In this document: positions 57,274-64,000 of the stretch, one piece after another
How positions within the stretch are numbered: position 1 is the first letter of the stretch
How the letters are laid out: every line of letters starts with the position of its first letter
NCBI GenBank assembly: GCA_963797175.1
Contig: CAWCOL010000005.1
Coordinates: 930,001 to 994,000 of the forward strand
From: DATLLN01 sp963797175
Lineage (GTDB): Bacteria; Actinomycetota; Thermoleophilia; Gaiellales; JAICJC01
Length of the DNA: 64,000 nt
Direction: 5' to 3'
Translations under genes and position numbers: made by a program
The notes under the pieces: model-generated
Seen by the model: only the letters and a program-made list of their open reading frames with translations
What the model was told of the DNA's origin: nothing
Databases searched by the model: none

Positions 57274-58311
57274 GTGAAATCGTTAGGAAAGTTTCCTGAC
57301 AGTTTTCTGTCCGAGATCGCCGGCCAGCCCGACGCGATCCGCCGGGCCGTCGGCGGGGTCAGCAGCCAGCGCGACCAGCTGGACGCCGTCCGCCGCGCCG
57401 CACGCACCTCGTCGACCATCCTCTTCACCGGCATGGGGTCGTCCTACGACGCCTGCTACTCCCCCGTCACCCAGCTCGCCACCCAGGGCGTGGCCGCGTC
57501 GATGGTGGACACCGCCGAGCTGCTGCACTTCCGCCTGGCCTCGATCCGGGCCGACACGCTGCTGATCGCCGTCAGCCAGTCCGGCGAGAGCGCCGAGCTG
57601 GTGCGACTGGTCGAGGCGCTGCGGACACGGCCGTCCAGTCCGACGCTGGTCAGCGTCACGAACGGCCCGGACAACACGCTGGCCCGCGCGGCCGACATCG
57701 CGCTCGACACCCTGGCCGGTGAGGAGCACGGCCCCAGCACCATGACCTTCGCCGCCGCGCTGGTCGTGCTCTGCGCCGTTGCCGGTGACGGCGACGGCGC
57801 CGCGGCCGCCGCCGACGCCATGGACGGGCTGCTGACCGACCCCGACGGCGAGGCAGCCTCCCTCGCCCGTTGGCTGGACGGCCGCCAGACGCTGGCGCTG
57901 CTCGGCCGCGGCTGCGCGCGCGCCGCCGCCGAGATGGGCGCGCTGACGCTGAAGGAGGCCGCCCGCATGCCCGCCGAGTCGCTGCAGACCGCGCAGTTCC
58001 GGCACGGCCCGCTGGAGCTGGCCGGCCCCGACCTGGCCGCGCTGGTGTTCGCCACCGAGCCGCGCACCCGCCACCTCGACCTGGGGCTGGCCGGGGAGCT
58101 GGTCGAGTCCGGCAGCCCGGTTCTGGTCGTCTCCCAGGACGGCGACGCACCGGACGGCGCGCGGTCGCTGGCGATCGGCCCGGTGCCGGCCGGCATCGCG
58201 CCCGCCGTCGCGATCCTTCCCGCCCAGCTGCTGGCCTGGCGGCTCGCCGCCGAGCGCGGCCGCACCCCGGGCGCCTTCTCGATCGCCGCCAAGGTGACGA
58301 CCCGCGAGTGA
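57274..58311 (+). CDS. SIS-domain sugar isomerase/deaminase (GlmS C-terminal-like)
   Basis: A 345-residue protein with two SIS domains. FTGMGSSYDACYSPVTQLAT and LLIAVSQSGESAELVRLVEA form the first phosphosugar site; LGRGCARAAAEMGALTLKEA and ESLQTAQFRHGPLELAGPDL are the second, with the conserved histidine. It lacks a glutaminase domain, so it probably deaminates or isomerises glucosamine-6-phosphate or a similar amino-sugar phosphate. The GTG at 57274 is leaderless; the ROK operator lies within its first codons. The deacetylase gene follows with 4 bp spacing. Confidence 0.86.
   Translation: MKSLGKFPDSFLSEIAGQPDAIRRAVGGVSSQRDQLDAVRRAARTSSTILFTGMGSSYDACYSPVTQLATQGVAASMVDTAELLHFRLASIRADTLLIAVSQSGESAELVRLVEALRTRPSSPTLVSVTNGPDNTLARAADIALDTLAGEEHGPSTMTFAAALVVLCAVAGDGDGAAAAADAMDGLLTDPDGEAASLARWLDGRQTLALLGRGCARAAAEMGALTLKEAARMPAESLQTAQFRHGPLELAGPDLAALVFATEPRTRHLDLGLAGELVESGSPVLVVSQDGDAPDGARSLAIGPVPAGIAPAVAILPAQLLAWRLAAERGRTPGAFSIAAKVTTRE
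57283..57299. promoter_or_regulatory. ROK operator 2, TTAGGAAA-G-TTTCCTGA
   Basis: A near-perfect palindrome (one mismatch) followed by CAGT, similar in sequence and in its CTGACAGT extension to operator 1 at 52033. It lies inside the first codons of the SIS gene and 40-56 bases upstream of the GH4 start of transcription, so one bound repressor could control both. Confidence 0.65.
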
Positions 58312-58315
58312 GCTC

Positions 58316-58903
58316 GTGCGCATCGCCCTGACCATCGACACCGAGCACCCCGACCACCCCTGCCGGCCCGGCGGCGCCGAGCGGCTGCTGGACGCCCTGC
58401 ACGCCGCGGGCACCCGCGCCACCTTCTTCCTCCAGGGCCGCTGGACGGCGGCCAACCCGGCCGTCGCCCGGCGGATCGCGAACGCCGGCCACGTGATCGG
58501 CAACCACTCCAAGTCGCACGCGCCGATCCCGGACATGACCGACGACGGCATCCGCGCGTCGATCGCCGAGGCGGCCGAGATGATCGTCGAGGCGACCGGC
58601 GTCGACCCGAAGCCGTGGTTCCGCCTCCCCTACGGCGACGGCGAGGACGATCCGCGGATCGCCCCGCTGGTGGCCGGGCTCGGCTATCGCCTGGTCGGCT
58701 GGGACGTGGACGTGAACGACTGGGATCCCGACCGCACCGCCCGCGAGGTGGTCGAGGGCGTCGCCGACGGCTGTCGCGCTGCCGGCGACGGCAGCATCGT
58801 CGTCCTCCACTCCTGGCCCGACGCGACCTCGGCCGCGCTGCCGGAGCTGATCGGCGCCCTGCGCGGCCTCGGCGCCGACCTGGTGGGGATCGATGAGCTC
58901 TAG
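58316..58903 (+). CDS. Polysaccharide/N-acetyl deacetylase-like protein (NodB family)
   Basis: A 195-residue compact NodB-homology domain. IALTIDTEHPDH has the catalytic/metal Asp; TRATFFLQGRW is motif 1; VIGNHSKSHAPIPDM holds the metal-binding His residues; WFRLPYGDG is motif 3; and SIVVLHSWPDAT the last His. No signal peptide, so it acts in the cytoplasm, plausibly removing acetyl groups from imported GlcNAc units. GTG start; its 3' end overlaps the kinase start by 11 bases. Together with SIS and kinase genes it completes an amino-sugar degradation set. Confidence 0.82.
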   Translation: MRIALTIDTEHPDHPCRPGGAERLLDALHAAGTRATFFLQGRWTAANPAVARRIANAGHVIGNHSKSHAPIPDMTDDGIRASIAEAAEMIVEATGVDPKPWFRLPYGDGEDDPRIAPLVAGLGYRLVGWDVDVNDWDPDRTAREVVEGVADGCRAAGDGSIVVLHSWPDATSAALPELIGALRGLGADLVGIDEL

Positions 58904-59908
58904 CGGCCGCAAGGCCCGCCCCGCCGTGCTGGCGGTGGACAGCGGCAACACCAAGATCGACGCGGTGCTGCTGGCCGCCGACGGCACCGTGCTCGGCTAC
59001 GCGCGGTCGCCGGCTGCTCGTTCTCGCCGGACGACCACGACCGGTCGATCGAGGCCCTGCAGGCTGCGGTCGCCGCGGTGCGCGAGCGCGCGGGCACGGA
59101 CGCGGCGGCGAAGGTGGGGATGTTCTGCATGGCCGGAGCCGACCTGCCGTCCGACGACCGCCGGCTGGCCCGGGCGCTGAAGCCGCTCGGCCTGGCGGAC
59201 GAGATCACGGTGCGCAACGACACCTTCGCCGTGCTGCGCGCCGGCAGCGAGCGGTCGTGGGGTGTCGGCGTCGTCTGCGGCACCGGGCTGAACTGCGCCG
59301 CGGTCGGCCCCACCGGGCGCACCGTGCGCTACGCCGCGCTGGGCACCATCTCCGGCGACGAGGGCGGCGGCGGCTGGCTGGGCGCGATGGCGCTGTGGAC
59401 GGCGGTGCGCAGCCGCGACGGCCGCGGCGACCGGAGCGCCCTGGAGCAGGCGGTCCCGGCCCACTTCGGGCTCACCTCGCCGCTCAAGGTGACCGAGGCG
59501 ATCCACACCGGCAGGCTCAACCACCACCGCCTGACCGAGCTGGCGCCCGTCGTGCTGCGCGCATCCGCCGAGGGCGATGCCCCGGCCGCCGTGCTGGTCG
59601 ACCAGCTCGCCGACGAGGCGGCCGCGATGGTCGTCTCGGCGGTGCGGCGGCTGCGCATCACCCGCACGGACGTCGAGGTGGTGCTGGGCGGCGGCATCAT
59701 GCGCAGCCGGGATGCGCGGTTCCTGGGCCGGGTGCGCGATCGCATCCTGGCCGTGGCGCCCAACGCGCGGATCATGCCGATCCAGGCGCCCCCGGTGGTG
59801 GGCTCCGCGCTGCTCGGCCTCGACCGGCTGGGAGCGGCGAACGGCGCCTACGAACGGGTACGCGGTACGCTGACAGACCGACGATTGTCCAAGAACGGGA
59901 GGGTGTGA
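58893..59908 (+). pseudogene. BadF-type N-acetylglucosamine-kinase-like gene with a one-base frameshift
   Basis: The first frame from ATG 58893 encodes the kinase phosphate-1 loop VLAVDSGNTKIDAVLLAADG and then loses the family pattern near 59015. A second frame picks it up with CSFSPDDHDRSIEALQAAV, then VVCGTGLNCAAVGPTG, GGGWLGAM and EVVLGGGIMRSRD (adenosine motif), and ends at 59908. One missing base near 59010-59018 would rejoin them into about 338 residues. It is the second kinase of this type in the regulon (the intact one is at 45632). The frame break is at a CG-rich run, so sequence error is likely. Confidence 0.78.
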
Positions 59909-59909
59909 C

Positions 59910-61113
59910 GTGGCGCGGATCGTGCTCGATCACGTGACCAAGGTGTTCGGCCGCGACGTGTTCGCCGTCAACGACGTCTCGATCGAGATCGCCGACGGCG
60001 AGTTCATGGTGCTGGTCGGGCCCTCCGGCTGCGGGAAGTCCACGCTGCTGCGGATCGTGGCCGGCCTCGAGGAGCTGACCGACGGCGAGGTCATGATCGG
60101 CGACACGGTCGTCACCGACATGCAGCCGAAGGACCGGGACATCGCGATGGTGTTCCAGAACTACGCCCTCTATCCGCACATGTCGGTCGAGCAGAACCTC
60201 GGCATCGGGCTCAAGCTGCGACACGTGCCGAAGGCCGAGCGCAGCGCGAAGGTGGCAGAGGTCGCGCACATCCTCGGCCTCGATTCGCTGCTCGACCGCA
60301 AGCCCGGCCAGCTCTCCGGGGGCCAGCGCCAGCGCGTCGCGATCGGCCGGGCGATGGTGCGCGAGCCCCTCGCCTTCCTGATGGACGAGCCGCTGTCCAA
60401 CCTCGACGCCAAGCTGCGCGTGCAGATGCGGGCCGAGCTGGCCCGGCTGCGCGACAAGCTGCGCACCACCACGATCTACGTCACCCACGACCAGGTCGAG
60501 GCGATGACGCTGGGCGACCGCGTCGCGGTGATGAAGGACGGCGTCGTGCAGCAGCTCGGCGTCCCCGGGCGCGCTCTACTGGAGCCCGGCCAACCTGTTC
60601 GTCGCGGCCTTCATCGGGTCGCCGGCGATGAACCTGCTCGAGGGCGTGATCGAGGACGGCGTGGTGCGCTTCGGCTCCTCCACGCTGCCGCTGCCCGAAC
60701 AGCACGACCTGCGCGCGTACGCCGGGCGCACCGTCGCCCTCGGCATCCGGCCGTCCGACTTCTCCGACGTCTCGCTGGCGCCGGACGCCTCGCTGCCCGC
60801 GATCGACGTCGCCGTCGAGGTGACCGAGGAGCTGGGCTCGGAGGTGAACGTGCTGTTCACGCTGGACGCGCCGGCGGTGGACACCGCGGACACGCGGGCC
60901 ATCGTCGAGGACGAAGGCGCGGACCTGCAGATCCCGCTGATGGTGGACGCCGGCCGGGCGCCGTGCACCGCACGGGTGGACGCGCGGTCGCGCTGCAGGC
61001 CGGGCGAGACGATGCGCCTGGCGGTGGACACGAGCCGCCTCTACTTCTTCGACAAGGAGACCGGCGCGGCGATCGCGACGCCGGAGCAAGCCGCCACGGC
61101 CACCCCGGTCTGA
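59910..61113 (+). pseudogene. MsmK/UgpC-type ABC transporter ATPase with a one-base frameshift
   Basis: The ATPase part (from GTG 59910) has Walker A VGPSGCGKSTLLRI, the Q-loop VFQNYALYPHMS, signature LSGGQRQRVAIGRAM, Walker B LAFLMDEPLSNLDA and the H-loop TIYVTHDQVEAMTLGDR. The frame is then lost near 60570 at GTCCCCGGGCGCG. In another frame ALYWSPANLFVAAFIGSPAM and the C-terminal TOBE-like domain (ALGIRPSDFSDVSLAPD) continue to 61113. Deleting one base joins them. Such ATPases serve several CUT1 sugar importers, so it probably powers the permeases at 47-49 kb, which lack their own ATPase. A sequence error seems likelier than loss. Confidence 0.82.
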
Positions 61114-61156
61114 CCCCGCGCGGTAACGCGATCCGCCGCCGCGGACAGTTGAGGGT

Positions 61157-61690
61157 ATGAGCACCCATCCCCACAACGACGCGGCCGACCAGCGGTTCCG
61201 CCGCGTCTTCACCCACATCGGGGCGATCGCCGCCTATGCGCGCAGGCGCGGCAGCCCCGATCCCGACGCCGTCGCCGCCGAGGTGATGGCGATCGCCTGG
61301 CGCCGGCTTGCCGACGTCCCGGCGGACGATCCCAGGCCCTGGCTGTTCGCCACCGCCCGCAACCTGCTGATGGCCGACGCCCGGCGGCACCCGCGCACGC
61401 TGCCCGGCTCGCCGGAGAGCGCCGCGCAGCGGGCGCCCGATTCGCACGGCATCGACCCGCGGCTGGCCGCGGCGCTGCGTGCCGTTTCGCCGCTCGACCG
61501 CGAGGCGCTGCTGCTGATCGCCTGGGAGGACCTGACACCGACCCAGGCTGCCCACGCGCTGGGCGTCAACCCGACCGCGTTCCGCGTGCGCCTGCTGCGC
61601 GCCCGCCGCCGGTTCCAGGCGGCGCTCGCTGCGGCCGACCCGCCCGCACCGTCCCGCTTCGCCCGACCGCAGATGGAGAGGACCCGATGA
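61157..61690 (+). CDS. ECF-type RNA polymerase sigma factor
   Basis: A 177-residue sigma-70 family protein. Region 2 is about residues 20-85 (DPDAVAAEVMAIAWRRLADV, DPRPWLFATARNLLMADARR). Region 4 is about 105-160 (LRAVSPLDREALLLIAWEDL, LTPTQAAHALGVNPTAFRVR). It should direct transcription of a small stress or envelope regulon. The ATG at 61157 lies 44 bp after the ATPase gene. Its stop overlaps the start of the next gene (ATGA), which may encode its partner. Confidence 0.82.
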   Translation: MSTHPHNDAADQRFRRVFTHIGAIAAYARRRGSPDPDAVAAEVMAIAWRRLADVPADDPRPWLFATARNLLMADARRHPRTLPGSPESAAQRAPDSHGIDPRLAAALRAVSPLDREALLLIAWEDLTPTQAAHALGVNPTAFRVRLLRARRRFQAALAAADPPAPSRFARPQMERTR

Positions 61691-62349
61691 GCGACACGAT
61701 GGACATCCTGCGCCGGGCGAACCCGGTGCCGCACGCCCCCGGCCTCGCGGACCCCGACCTGTTCGACCGGATCCGCGCGCTGCCCGGCGATCCCCGCCTG
61801 GCCCGCACGGCGCGCCGCCGGCCGCTGCTGCACCGCCCCGGCGCAGTGCTGCTGATCGTCGGCGCCGCGATGGTCGTTCTGAGCACGACCGCCTTCGCCG
61901 TCTCGCGCTGGAACGACACGGACGTCGTGAAGCCGCCGGTGACGAAGCGCGAGTACCTGCGCGCGCAGCACAAGCTGACGCTGCCGCCGGGTGCGACCTG
62001 GCCGAAGTTGCACGTGACGCCGAACAGCGTCACCTCCCGCGGCGCGGGCGGCGGCCAGGCGGTGCTCGCATCCCAGATCGCGTGGGAGTGCTACTGGGTC
62101 GGCGCGATCCGCCGAGGCGACACCGCGGCACAGCACCGCGCGCACGCCGAGCTGCTCTCGCTGATGACGCACAACGTCGTGGTCGCCCCCAACGGCGCCC
62201 CGGAGGGTTGGGAGCCCTCGCCGCTGCCGAGGTCGCCGGTCGCGATCTGGGCACCGGACGGCGGCTACCGGTGGGTGCTGGCCGGCTACGCGCAGGCCGC
62301 GGCCGGGTATCCGCAGCGGCTGATCTCGAGCTGCCGCGCGAACAGCTGA
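61687..62349 (+). CDS. Single-pass membrane protein coupled to the ECF sigma factor
   Basis: A 220-residue protein with a cytoplasmic N-terminus of about 50 residues, one membrane helix at about 53-76 (AVLLIVGAAMVVLSTTAFAV) and an extracytoplasmic remainder. The domain layout is that of an anti-sigma factor, but I see no zinc-binding HxxxCxxC motif. It is translationally coupled to the sigma gene and may regulate it or be its target. The outer part (GGGQAVLASQIAWECYWVGA, PVAIWAPDGGYRWVLAGYAQ) matches no family I know. Confidence 0.7.
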   Translation: MSDTMDILRRANPVPHAPGLADPDLFDRIRALPGDPRLARTARRRPLLHRPGAVLLIVGAAMVVLSTTAFAVSRWNDTDVVKPPVTKREYLRAQHKLTLPPGATWPKLHVTPNSVTSRGAGGGQAVLASQIAWECYWVGAIRRGDTAAQHRAHAELLSLMTHNVVVAPNGAPEGWEPSPLPRSPVAIWAPDGGYRWVLAGYAQAAAGYPQRLISSCRANS

Positions 62350-62361
62350 GGGTGGACTGGC

Positions 62362-62367
62362 TAGGCT
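62362..62367 (+). promoter_or_regulatory. -10 box TAGGCT, leaderless transcript
   Basis: TAGGCT ends 6 bases before ATG 62374, with no ribosome-binding site. It is the same box sequence as at the BMC operon, but at leaderless spacing. Confidence 0.5.
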
Positions 62368-62373
62368 GAGTGC

Positions 62374-62790
62374 ATGCCGCCCGGCCCAGCGCCCAGGAGC
62401 AACGTCGAGGTCGTGTTCGCCGGATGGCTGGATGCCATCCGGCGGGGCGACCTCGACGCGATGCGCGACGCGCTCGCGCCGGACGTCGTCCACCAGGGCG
62501 TCCGGCCCGAGTGGATCTGCCGGAACCGCGACGAGGTGCTGGCCATGGCCGGCGGCCGCTCGGTCGAGGCGCTGCCGGCGGTGGACGCGCTCGAGCTGCT
62601 CGCGGCGGGCGACAGCGTCGTCATGAGCGTCCGCGGGCCGAACATCGGGCCGCCCATCCCGCCGGACTGGGACGAGCGGGCCGGCCACCTGTCCGTCGTG
62701 ATCACGCTGGCGGACGGCCTCATCACCCGCATGCAGGACTACGAGCGCCGCGAGGACGCGCTGGCCGCCGCCGGCGCCACGGGCTTCTAG
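62374..62790 (+). CDS. SnoaL/NTF2-like protein
   Basis: A 138-residue alpha+beta cone of the NTF2/SnoaL type. VVFAGWLDAIRRGDLDAMRD and LAPDVVHQGVRPEWICRNRD form the first helix-helix-strand unit. VDALELLAAGDSVVMSVRG and VVITLADGLITRMQDYERRE are the sheet strands. The fold serves as a ligand pocket in enzymes, immunity or polyketide cyclases; the specific role is unknown. It has its own leaderless promoter and ends with a 4-base overlap against the convergent response-regulator gene. Confidence 0.78.
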   Translation: MPPGPAPRSNVEVVFAGWLDAIRRGDLDAMRDALAPDVVHQGVRPEWICRNRDEVLAMAGGRSVEALPAVDALELLAAGDSVVMSVRGPNIGPPIPPDWDERAGHLSVVITLADGLITRMQDYERREDALAAAGATGF

Positions 62791-63485
62791 ACGCGCTCGA
62801 CGGCGTCGAAGCGGTAGCCGACGCCGTAGTGCGTGTGGATGTACTCGTAGCGCTCGGAGCGGTGGTCGAGCTTCTCGCGCAGCTTGCGGACGCAGACGTC
62901 CACCGACCGGTCGCGCGGCCGGTGCGGGACGCCCCACACCCGCTGCTGGAGCTGGTCGCGGGTCATCACCCGGCCGCGCTCCGCGGCCAGCACCGACAGC
63001 AGCCGGAACTCGGTGCGGGTGAGGCCGGCGTCCTCGCCGTCCAGCACCGCCTGGTGCAGGTCGGGGTCGATCACCAGGCCGGGCACGTCCACCCGCTCCG
63101 TCGGCTGCGCCCGTGCCAGCAGCCCTGCCCGGCGCACGGCCGCCTGGACGCGGGCGACCAGCTCGGCCATGCCGAACGGCTTCGCAAGGTAGTCGTCGCC
63201 GCCGATCGCCAGCGCGTGCACCTTGTCCTGCTCGGAGGCGCGTGCGCTGACGACGATGACCGGGATCTGGACGTCGTCGGCACGCAGCGACTCGATGATG
63301 CGCCAGCCGTCCATGCCGGGCAGCATCAGGTCGATGACGGCGACGTCCGGCCGTTCGAAGCGGATCTTGCGGATCGCCCGGTCGCCCCGATCGGCCCACT
63401 CCACCTCCATCCCGGCGTGGCGGAGATGCGTCGTCATCGCGGTCGCGATCACCCGGTCGTCCTCGGCGATCAAGACGCGAGGCAC
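62787..63485 (-). CDS. OmpR/PhoB-family response regulator
   Basis: A 232-residue two-component regulator. The receiver domain has LIAEDDRVIATAMTTHLRHA, the phosphorylation Asp in VAVIDLMLPGMDGW, Thr/Ser in VIVVSARAS and Lys in DDYLAKPFGM. The winged DNA-binding domain has LTRTEFRLLSVLAAERGRVM, TRDQLQQRVWGV and the recognition helix RSVDVCVRKLREKL. No histidine kinase lies within the window, so the partner is unknown. The GTG at 63485 overlaps the upstream gene by 16 bases, which ties it to that helical protein. Confidence 0.9.
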   Translation of the reverse strand: MPRVLIAEDDRVIATAMTTHLRHAGMEVEWADRGDRAIRKIRFERPDVAVIDLMLPGMDGWRIIESLRADDVQIPVIVVSARASEQDKVHALAIGGDDYLAKPFGMAELVARVQAAVRRAGLLARAQPTERVDVPGLVIDPDLHQAVLDGEDAGLTRTEFRLLSVLAAERGRVMTRDQLQQRVWGVPHRPRDRSVDVCVRKLREKLDHRSERYEYIHTHYGVGYRFDAVERV

Positions 63486-63979
63486 GCGACGCTCCCCCGC
63501 TCCAGCTGCCGCGCCGCGCGGGCGGCCGAGATCTCGGCCCGCAGCAGCAGCTCCTCCAGCACCTCCGCCAGCGGCTCGCGGGCGCTGCCCACCGCCGCCA
63601 GCAGGTTCCGCGCCGTCACCGCCGTGACGGCGCCCAGCCTGCACACCCGCTCCAGCTCCCCCACCTCCGGGGCACCCCGCCGCGCCGAGAGGCGCGCGAG
63701 GTCGGCGATGCGCAGCGCCAGGTCGATCACCCGCTCGATCAACCCCCGCAGCCGCGCCCGCATCCGCATCTCCAGCAAGTCCCGGTCGGCCGTGACTGCC
63801 TCGCACAGCTCCGGGTGGGCCGTCGCGTCGCGCTCGAAGCCGAGCACCACGTTGGCCCTGGCGGCATCGCGTTGCCTCGCGCACTCCACCGCCGTCGTCA
63901 GCATGCGCACCGCGAGCCCACCCGCGCCGCGCAGATCGGCCGGCCCCGCCGGCCCTGTCTGTCCTGTCATCTGCATCAT
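63470..63979 (-). CDS. Helical protein co-encoded with the response regulator
   Basis: A 169-residue, almost wholly helical protein (AVRMLTTAVECARQRDAARA, RLRGLIERVIDLALRIADLA, LAEVLEELLLRAEISAARAA). I do not recognise a family. It begins near the right window edge with three nearby ATG codons (63979, 63976, 63970); the true one is unclear. Overlap with the response-regulator gene suggests they act together, perhaps as a sensor or phosphotransfer partner, although no conserved phospho-acceptor His region is clear. Confidence 0.65.
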   Translation of the reverse strand: MMQMTGQTGPAGPADLRGAGGLAVRMLTTAVECARQRDAARANVVLGFERDATAHPELCEAVTADRDLLEMRMRARLRGLIERVIDLALRIADLARLSARRGAPEVGELERVCRLGAVTAVTARNLLAAVGSAREPLAEVLEELLLRAEISAARAARQLERGSVACLAS

Positions 63980-64000
63980 GGCCCGGATTGTCGGGTTCCC

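Noticed and set aside
1..64000. CRISPR array, tRNA or rRNA genes
   Set aside because: No regularly spaced direct repeats with unique spacers, no tRNA cloverleaf signature and no conserved rRNA sequence were seen.

Overview
The window is a GC-rich (roughly 70 percent) bacterial chromosome segment. It shows short GTGA/ATGA gene overlaps, frequent GTG and TTG starts, and TANNNT -10 boxes lying 6-9 bases before start codons, which is the mark of leaderless transcripts. Together with an RMM-type microcompartment shell and a ROK-controlled amino-sugar cluster, this fits an actinobacterium, and I infer the class Thermoleophilia (Solirubrobacterales/Gaiellales). That placement rests on impression, not on a marker gene. 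No rRNA, tRNA, CRISPR array, transposase or prophage gene was seen.

Layout. Bases 1-5000 hold an unidentified partial gene, an acetyltransferase, two tandem cupin-TPR genes and two secreted proteins. Bases 5056-9807 form a leftward unit: a C39-like cysteine-peptidase-fold protein, a glutamine-synthetase-family enzyme and lutABC (lactate oxidation). A GAF/PucR-type regulator is divergent to it. Bases 11900-22100 hold a sedolisin protease, an alcohol dehydrogenase with an FGGY kinase, an AlkA-like glycosylase, a D-2-hydroxyacid dehydrogenase and a beta-propeller protein with a polyproline/His-rich tail.

The centrepiece is 22464-29248. It is a nine-gene operon that joins three glutamate-synthase-like genes (GlxBCD/MgsABC type, as in N-methylglutamate synthase) to an aldehyde dehydrogenase with an unusual N-terminal extension, to three microcompartment shell proteins (BMC-H, BMC-P, BMC-T) and to two uncharacterised proteins. 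This looks like a microcompartment for handling an amine-derived aldehyde without acyl-CoA chemistry. A 13-base sequence in its promoter region is repeated exactly in the promoter region of the distant glutamine-synthetase/PucR pair, which suggests co-regulation. Next to it is a GntR/HutC regulon (TIM-barrel protein, amino-acid permease, short-chain dehydrogenase) with two matching TTGTCNGACAA operators.

Bases 34000-45600 carry miscellaneous metabolism: a DDAH-like hydrolase, an M20 peptidase, paired secreted repeat proteins, a LuxR domain fused to a substrate-binding domain, and a DUF4396 membrane protein under a CsoR-like operator. Bases 45632-61113 form an amino-sugar uptake regulon: ROK repressor, ABC importer, oxidoreductase, GlcNAc-kinase-like proteins, DegT-family protein, GH4 glycosidase, SIS isomerase, deacetylase and MsmK-like ATPase. 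Matching ROK operators lie at two promoters. The right end has an ECF sigma factor, a SnoaL-like protein and an orphan OmpR-type response regulator.

Four conserved genes (lutB, the DDAH-like gene, a kinase and the MsmK-like ATPase) are each broken by a single-base indel. This looks more like sequence error than decay. Several intergenic regions carry a dispersed hairpin repeat built around GGGGTCTGGCAC.
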